In this document: positions 7,986 to 16,442 of the stretch, one piece after another | Layout: the number at the start of each line of letters is the position of its first letter | How positions within the stretch are numbered: the first letter of the stretch is position 1 | NCBI GenBank assembly: GCA_938015425.1 | Contig: CALLPQ010000005.1 | Span: 1 to 50,274, forward strand | Direction of reading: 5' to 3' | From: an uncultured Parvularculaceae bacterium | GTDB taxonomy: Bacteria; Pseudomonadota; Alphaproteobacteria; Caulobacterales; Parvularculaceae | DNA length: 50,274 bases | The notes under the pieces: model-generated | The model's database searches: none | What the model was told of the DNA's origin: nothing | Seen by the model: the letters and a program-made list of their open reading frames with translations, nothing else | Program-made: the position numbers and the translations under genes

Positions 7986-9098
7986 ATGAATGATCAACAA
8001 AATATACTTGCCCGCTCGCCTGCAAATCAGCCCATCTATCGCCGCCGTTTGGTTAAACCTGATGGGCGTGATGTTATGCTCTATGGTTATCACCCCCATG
8101 ACGAAAAACCGGCGGAGGATATGTTGGATGGGGGCCCAAAAAAATCGGAACTACGCTGGCACCCCTTGCGTCGGGAATGGTCTGTTTATGCTGCTGGACG
8201 ACAGAACCGGACCTTTAAACCATCGGCCTCTGATGACCCTTTGGCACCGACACGAACCAACGGGCCCGCCACAGAGATCCCTTTTTCAGATTTCGAGTTG
8301 GCAATTTTTGAAAACCGGTTCCCCAGTTTTAGTGCCAATCCGGGGGCGGCGGGGAAGGCACCATCGGGCCTGAAAACCGCAGCGGCAACCGGGCGATGCG
8401 AGGTTGTGGTTTATACCCCCGAGGGGACGGGCTCATTGGCAACCCTTGGCGCTGAGCGCCGGATCATGTTGGTTCATGCGTGGATTGATCGGTATCAAGA
8501 TTTGTTTAATGCGGGGGCGGCTTTTGTGTTGCCGTTTGAAAATCGCGGTGAAGAAGTAGGGGTGACTTTATTGCACCCACACGGACAGATTTATGCCTTG
8601 CCTGTAATCCCGTCTGTGCAATTATCGGCGGCGAAAACCTTTGCCGATGGGTATGACTTTGCGGGCCATATGAAAGACTGGATGCCAGAATACGGGATTA
8701 AATCTGAAGGCGGTATGAACAGTTTCGCGCCGCCCTTTGCCCGCTTCCCTTACGAGATATGGATTGCCCCCCAAGCCAAGAGAAACAATTTATGGGACTT
8801 CACCGATGAAGAGCTTGAAGCCTTTGCCAATCAATTAGGGGATATGACGGCGCGCTATGACCAGTTTTTTGGCCGGGAATGTGCTTATATGTTAAGCCTA
8901 CACGGCGCTCCGGCACCGTGTGATAATCATGGTCAGCATGAAAATTGGCATTTCACGGCCCAGTTTTATCCCTTACTAAGAAGCGCTGATAAGGTGAAAT
9001 ATCTTGCCTCGGTGGAGCAATCCACAAACCTGTTTACTGTTGATGTTCAGCCCGAAGAAACGGCGAAGCTGTTTCGCACGATTAAAACCGCAATTTAA
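7986..9098 (+). CDS. galT: galactose-1-phosphate uridylyltransferase
   Basis: A 370-residue member of the GalT family (HIT superfamily), which exchanges UMP between UDP-glucose and galactose-1-phosphate. The active-site HPH triad is present in LLHPHGQIYALP, and a second metal or nucleotide-binding histidine region appears as HENWHFTAQFYP near residue 325. The frame is open to a GTG at 7911, but the 25 extra residues (starting INKIKLRQCK) look non-family; ATG 7986 gives MNDQQNILARS and a normal length. The Shine-Dalgarno candidate GGGCAGGG is rather far (about 14 bases). No other Leloir genes are nearby, so the role may be general nucleotide-sugar metabolism. Confidence 0.88.
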   Translation: MNDQQNILARSPANQPIYRRRLVKPDGRDVMLYGYHPHDEKPAEDMLDGGPKKSELRWHPLRREWSVYAAGRQNRTFKPSASDDPLAPTRTNGPATEIPFSDFELAIFENRFPSFSANPGAAGKAPSGLKTAAATGRCEVVVYTPEGTGSLATLGAERRIMLVHAWIDRYQDLFNAGAAFVLPFENRGEEVGVTLLHPHGQIYALPVIPSVQLSAAKTFADGYDFAGHMKDWMPEYGIKSEGGMNSFAPPFARFPYEIWIAPQAKRNNLWDFTDEELEAFANQLGDMTARYDQFFGRECAYMLSLHGAPAPCDNHGQHENWHFTAQFYPLLRSADKVKYLASVEQSTNLFTVDVQPEETAKLFRTIKTAI

Positions 9099-9787
9099 TG
9101 GAAGAGTTTGTTTTCCCTCCGCCCAAACCTGTCTGTATACCAACGGATAAAGGTGTGAAATTTCCGGTTAGACGCATTTTTTGTGTAGGTAAAAACTACG
9201 CTGACCATGTGCAAGAAATGGGCGGGGATGCGAAAAAAGACAAACCCACATTTTTTACAAAGCCAAGGGACGCGATTGTTTTATCGGGGCGTGATGTGCC
9301 TTATGGGGTGCAAAGTGATGATTTCCATTATGAGGGGGAATTGGTGATTGCTCTTAAATCGGGCGGATGTTCAATTGCCCATGAAAACGCGATGACCCAT
9401 ATTTTCGGGTTTGCGGCGGGCTGTGATTTGACCCGACGCGATATGCAGCGAGAAGCAAAACAGGCTGGCAATCCGTGGGATAGTGCGAAGGCTTTTGATT
9501 ATTCGGCGCCAATTGCAACCATAAAGGAAATGCGCGAGGTGCCCCAAGGAATTTTAAAAACCAGCATCAACAATAAACCCCGCCAAGAAGCCCCGTTATC
9601 GCAGATGATTTGGTCTGTACCGGAAATAATTGTCGCCCTCTCGGGATTGTTTGAACTAAAGGCAGGAGATTTAATCTTCACGGGTACGCCAGCGGGGGTG
9701 GGGCCTTTAAAAATTGGTGATAGGGTTAGGGTAGAAATTGCTGATTTACCAGTTCTTGACTTCAAGATTACCGACCCAAAAAGCTAA
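9098..9787 (+). CDS. fumarylacetoacetate hydrolase family protein
   Basis: A 229-residue protein of the FAH superfamily, enzymes that cleave or decarboxylate C-C bonds in dicarbonyl acids with a divalent metal. It shows FCVGKNYADHVQEMG near residue 30, the metal-binding FHYEGELVIAL (E-x-E type) near residue 75, and the family end motif FTGTPAGVGPLKIGDRV. The start ATG overlaps the last base of the galT stop codon, so the two genes are translationally coupled. This size class covers acylpyruvases, oxaloacetate decarboxylases and isomerases of aromatic catabolism; I cannot choose between them. Confidence 0.88.
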   Translation: MEEFVFPPPKPVCIPTDKGVKFPVRRIFCVGKNYADHVQEMGGDAKKDKPTFFTKPRDAIVLSGRDVPYGVQSDDFHYEGELVIALKSGGCSIAHENAMTHIFGFAAGCDLTRRDMQREAKQAGNPWDSAKAFDYSAPIATIKEMREVPQGILKTSINNKPRQEAPLSQMIWSVPEIIVALSGLFELKAGDLIFTGTPAGVGPLKIGDRVRVEIADLPVLDFKITDPKS

Positions 9788-9819
9788 CCCTTTATGATTA
9801 AAAAATTAAGGTTGAAAGA

Positions 9820-10776
9820 ATGACAGCGGATCAACCGCCATTGCCGAACCGTCATCTAAAGCTGGAAAAACCGCAGATGCTTGGCCATCTCGCCATGGTT
9901 TTGTTTTCATTTTTGATTGCAGGGTCTTATTCTTTAGGGAGCCGCGTGGCGGGGTTAATTGATGCTGGCGCTTTAAATGGCGTTCGATTTTCTATCGCTA
10001 TGATTGTTTTAGGAACATTTGTTTTTTGGCGTTATCACTTTCGCCCTGATGGAAGCGCTAAGATAAAATATGCTTTAGCGCCTATCGCCCCTTGGCGGTT
10101 TTTAATTTTAGGGGCGTTAATGGGCACCTATATGGTTTTAATGTTTGTCGCGTTGGAGCTGACAAATCCGGTATCGTTATCGGCGGTGTTCACTTTATTA
10201 CCGTTAATGAGTGCCTTACTTGGGTATTTTATTTTAAAACAGGTTTCTGGGTTATCGATATCCGTTAGTTTATGGGTTGCGGCTATTGGTGCCGTATGGC
10301 TAATTTTTCGCGGTGATATTGACGCACTGTTATCTTTTAATATTGGGCGGGGGGAGGCTATCTTTTTTATTGGTACCGTTGCCCATGCTCTTTATGCGGT
10401 GCTTGTCAAAAAATTCCATCGGCAAGAACCTGTTTTATTATTTACTTTCTGGACCATAATTGGCACTTGGTTTTGTGTAAACCTGTACGCATTGCCTAGT
10501 GTTCTAAAAACCGATTGGCTTGCTCTACCGGTGATTGTCTGGGTTGCTATTTTCTATCTTGCTCTTTTCACCACGATTGGTACTTTCTTTCTTTTGCAAT
10601 TTGCGGTGATGCGTATTCCGGCGGCGAAAGCAACCGCCTATATTTATTTAACGCCGGTCTTTATCATTTTAATGGAAGGGTTTGCCGGCGCTGGATGGGC
10701 AAGCCCTTTAGTGATTGCGGGTGCAATTATTATTGTTCTGGCTCTTGCTATTCTTGTACGAATACCCGATTTATAG
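9820..10776 (+). CDS. DMT-family (EamA) transporter
   Basis: A 318-residue inner-membrane protein with about ten hydrophobic segments arranged as two EamA repeats, typical of the drug/metabolite transporter superfamily. The second half holds a signature-like TAYIYLTPVFIILMEGF near residue 270. Such proteins export amino acids, nucleotides or other small metabolites, but the substrate cannot be inferred. The ATG is 33 bases after the FAH-family gene and its stop is three bases before the next gene, so galT, the FAH-family gene, this transporter and msrC probably form one transcription unit. Confidence 0.88.
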   Translation: MTADQPPLPNRHLKLEKPQMLGHLAMVLFSFLIAGSYSLGSRVAGLIDAGALNGVRFSIAMIVLGTFVFWRYHFRPDGSAKIKYALAPIAPWRFLILGALMGTYMVLMFVALELTNPVSLSAVFTLLPLMSALLGYFILKQVSGLSISVSLWVAAIGAVWLIFRGDIDALLSFNIGRGEAIFFIGTVAHALYAVLVKKFHRQEPVLLFTFWTIIGTWFCVNLYALPSVLKTDWLALPVIVWVAIFYLALFTTIGTFFLLQFAVMRIPAAKATAYIYLTPVFIILMEGFAGAGWASPLVIAGAIIIVLALAILVRIPDL

Positions 10777-10779
10777 CCT

Positions 10780-11250
10780 ATGGATAAAGATCAAAAAATA
10801 ACCCTTTATGATGATGCCGCCAAAGCGATTGCCGCTGTTTTGGAGGGAGAGAATAATCTGGTTGCCCGCATGGCAACATTGTCCAATATTCTGCACCATA
10901 CGTTCCCTCATTATTTCTGGACCGGGTTTTATTGTGTGGACCCGTTGAACCCAAAGGAGCTGGTGATTGGTCCTTATCAAGGCACAATGGGGTGCTTACG
11001 GATAGAATTTGGTAAGGGTGTTTGTGGCACTGCCGCGGCCACGGGCGCTGTGCAGATTGTGGATGATGTTCACGCTTTTCCGGGACACATATCATGTGAT
11101 GCAAATTCCCAATCAGAAATTGTGGTGCCCGTTTATGATAAAACCGACACTTTGATTGCCGTGCTTGATGTTGATAGTGATCAATTGTCTATGTTTGATG
11201 AGGTGGACAAGCAAGCTCTTGAGAAAATTATCAAACAGATTTTCGGCTAA
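10780..11250 (+). CDS. msrC: free methionine-R-sulfoxide reductase (GAF domain)
   Basis: A 156-residue GAF-domain protein of the fRMsr family (E. coli YebR/MsrC), which reduces free L-methionine-(R)-sulfoxide with thioredoxin. The three conserved cysteines are present near residues 72, 82 and 106 in TMGCLRIEFGKGVCGTA and HISCDANSQSEIVVP, and the substrate-pocket motif WTGFY occurs near residue 47. Length matches the family. It protects the methionine pool from oxidative damage in the cytoplasm. It follows the DMT transporter after three bases. I take gene symbol and activity from the motif match. Confidence 0.92.
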   Translation: MDKDQKITLYDDAAKAIAAVLEGENNLVARMATLSNILHHTFPHYFWTGFYCVDPLNPKELVIGPYQGTMGCLRIEFGKGVCGTAAATGAVQIVDDVHAFPGHISCDANSQSEIVVPVYDKTDTLIAVLDVDSDQLSMFDEVDKQALEKIIKQIFG

Positions 11251-11295
11251 CAATTAGCGGGTATAACTTATTAAATTATAGATAAGGGGATTGAA

Positions 11296-11700
11296 ATGCT
11301 AACGGGGGAATGGTCTGGCATTTACGGATATTCTGGCAATATTGAAAAGAACGTGAATTTCTTTGCGCGTCTTCGTGATAAGGAGGGGAATATTTCTGGT
11401 GATATTAGCGAGCCGAACGAGAGCGGGGTTTTGGCCGATTTTTTATATGCCCATATTAATGGTCATCATAATGGGCAGATGATCCAGTTTACAAAAACCT
11501 ATGATGGGAGCGGGGATTTTGCCCATTCGGTTTTTTATGACGGACTGATCGAAAATGATGGGCACCTTATTACAGGCTCATGGAAAATTGATATATTAAC
11601 GGGCTGGTTTAAAATGGTGCGTGAAAATAGTGGCCCCTTAACTGAAGAAGAAATTGAAGAAGAAACTGAGATAGAAATTGAAGAAACCGTTAATTCGTAA
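11296..11700 (+). CDS. hypothetical protein, beta-rich with acidic tail
   Basis: A 134-residue protein I cannot assign. Residues 1-110 look like a small beta-barrel: alternating short strands with GEWSGIYGY at the start, repeated Gly/Asp turns, and GSWKIDILTGWFKMVR near the end, somewhat like lipocalin-type folds. The last ~20 residues are almost purely acidic (runs of Glu with Ile and Thr). There is no signal peptide or membrane helix. AGGGG lies seven bases before the ATG, so it is well translated in principle. It may be the last gene of the galT-msrC unit, 45 bases downstream. Confidence 0.7.
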   Translation: MLTGEWSGIYGYSGNIEKNVNFFARLRDKEGNISGDISEPNESGVLADFLYAHINGHHNGQMIQFTKTYDGSGDFAHSVFYDGLIENDGHLITGSWKIDILTGWFKMVRENSGPLTEEEIEEETEIEIEETVNS

Positions 11701-11762
11701 ACTCCTCATAAGAAGCCATCCGTATAGATAGGAATTGGATTTTCTTTTTGCGTTTTTTTAAA

Positions 11763-12911
11763 TTATCTGTCGATCTTGATGATATCTCGCCGGACCACAG
11801 CATTTTCTCCCATGCCCCCCACAACAACATAATGATCGCCCGCAATCAAAAGGCCCCGATGGTCCATCGAAGGTGTTGGCAATTTGGTCAGTCTTTTCCA
11901 TGTGTTTGTATTTAAGTCAAAAGTAAAAACAAGGTTAGATGGTTTTGTCAAAATACCGTCATACCCAATACCGTTATAATTATAGGCATTATCACCGCCG
12001 CCCGCAAAAACAATATGATTGTTTTTTTCATCACCAATGGCCGCCATGCGATATAGGGGGCCAAAGGGATGGGATTTGATCTTCCGCCAACGGATGAGGG
12101 CAGGGTCATTTTCATCAATTTGCCCATACCAGCTATCATTAATCAAACCGAACTGACGACGCCCTTCTTTCACCCCTAAAACACTGACCCCGTCTGTAAT
12201 GACAATATGCCCGTTAACACTGCCCCCGGAATGGCCGAAAACGCTACGCCCCGGAAACTTCGTGGCTTGAAACCAGCGATTGTCTTGCGTGTCATAAACC
12301 TGCGTTAACGAGACATTGCCGTCATTGTGCCAACCGGATACTAAATAAATATACCGGTCAAGATGGGCGAACGCCACCATGTCATCAACAGGGGTGGGCA
12401 TGGGGGCGCGCGGCAACCAACTTTTATCCTTAGGATCAAAGGCAAGAACGTCTGGCGTTGAAACCTCACTTCCATCAGGGGCAACCGTATATCCCCCAAA
12501 GAGGTAGATTTTGTTTTTTATGGTCACGGCAACGCTGGCCAAGCGCCCTTGGGGAACGGGCACATCGTCTAACTGTTCACATGCTTTATTGATGGGACAG
12601 GCGAATGCGGTTTTTTGCACATCCTGATATGTTTTACCGGCCCCTAGTCCCAAAAACGAATATAGGGTTTGCCCCTCTACACTTTCAGCTATGGCAACCG
12701 CATTATTGGAAATGGCCGATGGGAGTTGCGGTCTTATGGAAAGGGCTGCGGTCTGTTTTTGGCTTAGGCTTTGGTTTTGGCTTTGGTTTTGGTTTTGTGT
12801 TTCAGCTGGCTGAATGGTTTCGTTAATCCGGGTATTACCTGTGCAACCCCAAATGAGCATGGCTATGATGAATGTGAAAAATTTTCTATTTGTGATGTTC
12901 TGAAGGGGCAT
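11763..12911 (-). CDS. kelch-repeat lipoprotein
   Basis: A 382-residue predicted lipoprotein. The N-terminus has a hydrophobic stretch FFTFIIAMLIWGC ending in a lipobox-like cysteine near residue 23, followed by a low-complexity Gln/Asn/Ser region (NQNQSQNQSLSQKQ). From about residue 85 there are kelch-like blades, for example NKIYLFGGYTV, RYIYLVSGWH, NHIVFAGGGDNAY and DHYVVVGGMGEN, consistent with a six-bladed beta-propeller similar to N-acetylneuraminate epimerase (NanM/YjhT) proteins. A surface-bound or periplasmic sugar-binding or mutarotase role is possible but unproven. It converges on the small plus-strand gene before it. Confidence 0.82.
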   Translation of the reverse strand: MPLQNITNRKFFTFIIAMLIWGCTGNTRINETIQPAETQNQNQSQNQSLSQKQTAALSIRPQLPSAISNNAVAIAESVEGQTLYSFLGLGAGKTYQDVQKTAFACPINKACEQLDDVPVPQGRLASVAVTIKNKIYLFGGYTVAPDGSEVSTPDVLAFDPKDKSWLPRAPMPTPVDDMVAFAHLDRYIYLVSGWHNDGNVSLTQVYDTQDNRWFQATKFPGRSVFGHSGGSVNGHIVITDGVSVLGVKEGRRQFGLINDSWYGQIDENDPALIRWRKIKSHPFGPLYRMAAIGDEKNNHIVFAGGGDNAYNYNGIGYDGILTKPSNLVFTFDLNTNTWKRLTKLPTPSMDHRGLLIAGDHYVVVGGMGENAVVRRDIIKIDR

Positions 12912-13109
12912 AAGTAGGAGCTCGATTTGTAATTGGAATTTTGATTATTATAGCAGGTTTTGATTTAGGCTCTTGGGTTGTCGGTTTCTGTTTATCAGCA
13001 AATGGGGTAGATTGCCTGATTGATTTGGCAAGAAAATTCAGCTAATCCCACTTTAGAGATAGAAAACTTAGCGGGCATTGAAGGCTTACTGGTTAAAAAG
13101 GCATAGAAA

Positions 13110-14090
13110 ATGAGCAAAGTTGCAGTTGTTTTAGGGGGGTCTGGATTTGTGGGCCGTCATGTTGTGCGTGAGCTTGCCAAACGCGGCTGGCGTGTTCGTG
13201 TTGGTGTGCGCCGGCCCCATCATGCTATGCATTTAAAACCAATGGGTGCGGTTGGGCAAATACAACTCGCGCAAGTGAATGTGCGCCATCAAGGCTCTAT
13301 CGAGCAAGCCCTTCACGGGGCGGATGCGGTGATTAATCTTGTTGGTATCTTGCATCAGGATTGGCATCAAAAATTTGCCCATGTGCAAACAGTGGGGGCG
13401 GCAAATATTGCGCAAGCTTGTAGCAAAATTGGTATTGATAGGCTAATCCATATTTCCGCCATTGGGGCGGACGCAGATAGTGAGAGCCTTTATGCCAGTT
13501 CAAAAGGCAAGGGCGAGAGCGCAGTTCTTGAGCACATGCCCGAAGCAACGATTTTAAGGCCCTCCATCATTTTTGGACCGGAAGATAATTTTTTTAATCG
13601 CTTTGCCTCGATGGCAAGCCTATCGCCTTTGGTTATGCTTCCGCTGATTGGCGGCGGGACCACAAAATTGCAGCCCGTCTATGTGGATGATGTTGCCGAT
13701 AGTGTCTGTCAGGCGTTAGAAAATACCGATAGTTTGGGTAAAGTGTATGAGCTCGGCGGCCCGCAGGTTTATAGCTTTAAGGAATTGCTGCAGCTAATGT
13801 TAAAAGAGATGCGGGTTAAACGGTTGCTCGCGCCAATCCCTTATCCAATCGCTAGTTTGATTGGCCTAGGCGGCGAAATTTTTGGGGCATTGCCGTTTGT
13901 GGAACCTTTTTTAACCCGCGACCAAGTCCAGTTACTAAAACGCGATAATGTGGTGAGTGATAAGGTGGGGACGATTGAGGATTTTGGCGTTACACCCAAA
14001 TCAGTCGAATCGATTTTGCCAAGCTATATGGTGCAATATCGTAAATATGGCCAGTTTAACGAAGAAGAAGCCCCCGTTTCTCCGCTTTAG
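13110..14090 (+). CDS. complex I NDUFA9-like atypical SDR protein
   Basis: A 326-residue NAD(P)-binding protein of the extended/atypical short-chain dehydrogenase family. The nucleotide-binding loop GGSGFVGRHVVRELAKRG lies at residues ~9-26. The usual YxxxK motif is present only as YASSKGKGE, and the downstream LRPSIIFGPEDNFFNRFA and GGTTKLQPVYVDDVA segments are typical of NDUFA9-like proteins that assist respiratory complex I in Alphaproteobacteria and mitochondria. AAGG precedes the ATG by about nine bases. It converges with sspB after 18 bases. Confidence 0.87.
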   Translation: MSKVAVVLGGSGFVGRHVVRELAKRGWRVRVGVRRPHHAMHLKPMGAVGQIQLAQVNVRHQGSIEQALHGADAVINLVGILHQDWHQKFAHVQTVGAANIAQACSKIGIDRLIHISAIGADADSESLYASSKGKGESAVLEHMPEATILRPSIIFGPEDNFFNRFASMASLSPLVMLPLIGGGTTKLQPVYVDDVADSVCQALENTDSLGKVYELGGPQVYSFKELLQLMLKEMRVKRLLAPIPYPIASLIGLGGEIFGALPFVEPFLTRDQVQLLKRDNVVSDKVGTIEDFGVTPKSVESILPSYMVQYRKYGQFNEEEAPVSPL

Positions 14091-14108
14091 ATCATGCCAT
14101 TTTTTAGA

Positions 14109-14690
14109 TTACTTGTTTTTTCTAAAAGAATCTAAACTCACCACATCGGCGGTTTCGCCTGATTGCTTTTCTTCCGGTTTATCAGAAGCAGTTTTTTCGC
14201 CTTTTTCGCTATCGCTCTTTTTTGTTTTAAAAATGGTGCTCTTTGAAACGCTATCATCTGAATTGATGTCATTTGCATCGTCTTCGGATGAATTTTGACC
14301 AAGCTCATGGGTATAATCTTCGTCTCGCTCTTGAAAGCGTAGACCGAACTTTACACTTGGGTCTGCAAAGCTAGTGATCGAGTCAAATGGTATTACCAGA
14401 TCAGCTTCAACCCCTTTAAACCATAAAGTGACGCTAAAACCTTTATCAGTGACGACAAGGTTTTCGAATTGGTGATGTAGCACCACGGTCATGCGTTCGG
14501 GATAGACTTCTTTCAAGTGCTGGGGAAGGGATACCCCATCAGAGGTTGTGATGAATTCAATATAAAAATGATGATCCCCCGGGGTTTCTTTTAACTCCGA
14601 AGTAATCATCAATACATCTTTGACCACACACCGTAAGGCGTCTTGCATCAGGCCGTCATAATCAAGTACAAAGTTAGACAAAATATCCAC
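14109..14690 (-). CDS. sspB: ClpXP adaptor SspB (alphaproteobacterial type)
   Basis: A 193-residue homologue of SspB-alpha, the adaptor that tethers ssrA-tagged proteins to ClpXP. The N-terminal ~130 residues form the substrate-binding domain, with FYIEFITTSDGVSLP and MTVVLHHQFENLVV as recognisable strands. A long acidic Ser/Asp/Glu/Lys linker follows. The C-terminus DVVSLDSFRKNK looks like the ClpX-binding (XB) tail. The start is GTG at 14690. It lies about 230 bases downstream of ssrA on the same strand, so the tag-encoding RNA and its adaptor are neighbours; whether they share a transcript is unclear because a T-rich stretch follows ssrA. Confidence 0.92.
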   Translation of the reverse strand: MDILSNFVLDYDGLMQDALRCVVKDVLMITSELKETPGDHHFYIEFITTSDGVSLPQHLKEVYPERMTVVLHHQFENLVVTDKGFSVTLWFKGVEADLVIPFDSITSFADPSVKFGLRFQERDEDYTHELGQNSSEDDANDINSDDSVSKSTIFKTKKSDSEKGEKTASDKPEEKQSGETADVVSLDSFRKNK

Positions 14691-14920
14691 CTACAAATAA
14701 TTCACGGTCCATATTATACATTTGCATGCAAATGCCTATCTTTTATTGCGTTAAAACCACGAATAATAAGGCCGTAGAACCTATTGTATCTTATAGTGAA
14801 TGATAAATATTAAGAGCATAGGTTTTTATAAGCAAATTCAATTATCTATGCCTTGGATATAAGAGCATAACTGAATTTTTGAATGAAGATAATAGGGCTG
14901 GTTTTCAGGCTTAAAATAAA

Positions 14921-15263
14921 GTGGGAGATTCTGTTGCCAGGCTCTCCCGGGCCCCGCCTAACCTTGGAAGAGGTGTAGGAGTTTAAAGTGTGAAATCACT
15001 CAGCCGCTTATGCAGCAAGAGCAAAATCTTCCTTGACGTTGTCATTTGCAACTATTCAAGTTTAGCCAAATAACGGAGGCAACCCGAGCAAAAACATCGT
15101 CTTTAGACGTCCGTCGATCCTATTTCGGCCCCTCCAAAATATCCTCATATGGTAAGCTATAGCTTAATACTTTAGATATTTTGGTGGAGCCGCCGGGTAC
15201 CGCCCCCGGGTCCGAGCCGCTTATTACACGCGCACTTTATCGCCATAGTCTGCAAGCAGACCC
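14921..15263 (-). ncRNA. ssrA: tmRNA, circularly permuted two-piece form
   Basis: Read on the minus strand, an acceptor piece comes first and ends in GGCTCCACCA at 15182, followed by an intervening segment of about 50 bases, then the coding piece beginning GGGGCCGA at 15132. The 5' GGGGCCG pairs with CGGCTCC before ACCA, forming the tRNA-like acceptor stem with one G-U pair. The tag frame encodes ANDNVKEDFALAA and stops at TAA. This order (acceptor, spacer, coding) is the permuted arrangement of Alphaproteobacteria, where processing yields two RNAs. The upstream end is set at a GTCTGC/GCAGAC hairpin and the downstream end at a GGGAG/CTCCC stem; both ends are approximate. Confidence 0.93.
15008..15049 (-). 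other. tmRNA proteolysis-tag reading frame
   Basis: Thirteen codons from GCA (15049) to GCA, then TAA at 15008-15010, encode ANDNVKEDFALAA. The first residues resemble the SspB-binding part and the final LAA the ClpX-recognition part of known ssrA tags. Confidence 0.93.
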
Positions 15264-15432
15264 TTTCTATATAAGCCATAATTGTTAAAAAGCAATGGAC
15301 GCAGATAAAGGGAAGCGCTAAGCGTTTAATAAATATACCAGATACACAATTGGCAATCTCGTATGCTACGGTTAGGCTACAGAGTGGTTTGTGAGTATTA
15401 AAGTGGGCATCTATCGATAAGGGGTTTTGGTT

Positions 15433-15684
15433 ATGGAGCCAAAAGATTTTAAAACGTGGCGGCGATCCCTCAAGCTTTCCCAAAAAGAGGCGGCAAATGC
15501 GTTGGGGTTAAAGCGGCGGATGATACAATATTATGAGAAAGGGGAGCGTGACGGCGAAGCGGTTATAATTCCATTGGCTGTGCGGTTGGCCTGTTATGCC
15601 ATCACCAAAGGAATTGCGGATTATAACGGACCGAACCGCAAGATTGTTGTTTCGGAAATAAAGCCTGAAAAACCCAAAAAATAA
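15433..15684 (+). CDS. XRE-like helix-turn-helix protein
   Basis: An 83-residue protein with a helix-turn-helix at residues ~5-40 (FKTWRRSLKLSQKEAANALG followed by LKRRMIQYYEKGER), the XRE/Cro pattern, and a short C-terminal part with a hydrophobic helix and a Lys/Pro-rich end (EIKPEKPKK). The open frame begins at a TTG (15427), but ATG 15433 has AAGGGG about eight bases ahead. It is too short to have a sensor domain and is probably a small DNA-binding protein. It lies immediately beyond the promoter end of ssrA and is divergent from it; it might act on that promoter, but nothing shows this. Confidence 0.8.
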   Translation: MEPKDFKTWRRSLKLSQKEAANALGLKRRMIQYYEKGERDGEAVIIPLAVRLACYAITKGIADYNGPNRKIVVSEIKPEKPKK

Positions 15685-15777
15685 AATAGATTTATCGAGA
15701 GTAATTGACTTGCCTAAAGCCGCAGGCATTTGTCGGGCGAAGCTTAATGAGCGGCGTTTAATGAAAACTATTACCAG

Positions 15778-16254
15778 CTATCTAGCATTTGATGAAATAT
15801 AGGGGAGCACTGTTTTGCGTTCAACTTCGCGTAGGGTGAAGCTTGATTCGACAGTGGCAATATTCGGCATACGGAGCATAGTTTCCGAGAGAAAAGCTTC
15901 GTAGGCGGCAAGGCTTGGAATGACGACACGTAAGAAATAATCAAACTTGCCGGTTACAAGATAGCATTCCATGACTTCGGTGCGTTTTTTGATCGCCGCT
16001 TCAAATTCACGCAAAGTGTTATCGTCTTCGCGTTCCAGTTTCACAAGAATAATAACGGTTACATTAATCCCCAAAGATTCACGATTAACTTCCGTATGAT
16101 AGCCCTGAATGATTTTTTCTGTTTCGAGGCGGCGTAATCTCCGCAAGCAGGGGGTGGGAGAAAGCCCGACTTTTTCGGCTAACTCGGCATTGGTGATACG
16201 AGCATTTTCCTGCAAATATTGCAAAATTTTATGATCAATGTGGTCAAGCTTCAT
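15778..16254 (-). CDS. Lrp/AsnC-family transcriptional regulator
   Basis: A 158-residue protein with the standard Lrp architecture. The N-terminal helix-turn-helix (LDHIDHKILQYLQENARITN and AELAEKVGLSPTPCLRRLRR) is followed by a RAM/ligand-binding domain with VMECYLVTGKFDYFLRVV. AGGG sits eight bases before the ATG. It is transcribed away from the leucine dehydrogenase gene across a 188-base gap with nested inverted repeats, the usual layout for a local regulator that controls an amino-acid catabolic gene and itself, sensing the amino acid. Leucine or another branched-chain amino acid is the likely effector by context. Confidence 0.93.
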   Translation of the reverse strand: MKLDHIDHKILQYLQENARITNAELAEKVGLSPTPCLRRLRRLETEKIIQGYHTEVNRESLGINVTVIILVKLEREDDNTLREFEAAIKKRTEVMECYLVTGKFDYFLRVVIPSLAAYEAFLSETMLRMPNIATVESSFTLREVERKTVLPYISSNAR

Positions 16255-16281
16255 AGCAGCACCCTTTATTTCCGCACACTA

Positions 16282-16355
16282 TTTAGCCTTTTATGCTAAA
16301 GGTCAAGCCTTTATCCATCAAATTTGACCGATTATTTTTATAGAAAAAGGCTAAA
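16282..16355. promoter_or_regulatory. nested inverted repeats, putative Lrp operator
   Basis: An 11-base inverted repeat has arms TTTAGCCTTTT (16282-16292) and AAAAGGCTAAA (16345-16355), with centres 63 bases apart, about six helical turns. Nested inside are GGTCAA (16301-16306) and TTGACC (16324-16329). The left arm also forms a shorter TTTAGC/GCTAAA pair. The site lies midway between the divergent Lrp and leucine dehydrogenase genes, so an operator bound by an Lrp multimer is the simplest reading. Confidence 0.6.
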
Positions 16356-16442
16356 AGATGGCAATGAACTTTCCCTATTTAAGGTTAAATCCCATTTCTG
16401 GTTTGATATCAGAATTTAATACAAACACGTAAAGGCGCCCAG

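Noticed and set aside
15172-15483. Minus-strand 103-codon open frame
   Set aside because: It overlaps the acceptor piece of the tmRNA gene and the start of the HTH gene; the RNA structure and tag explain the sequence.
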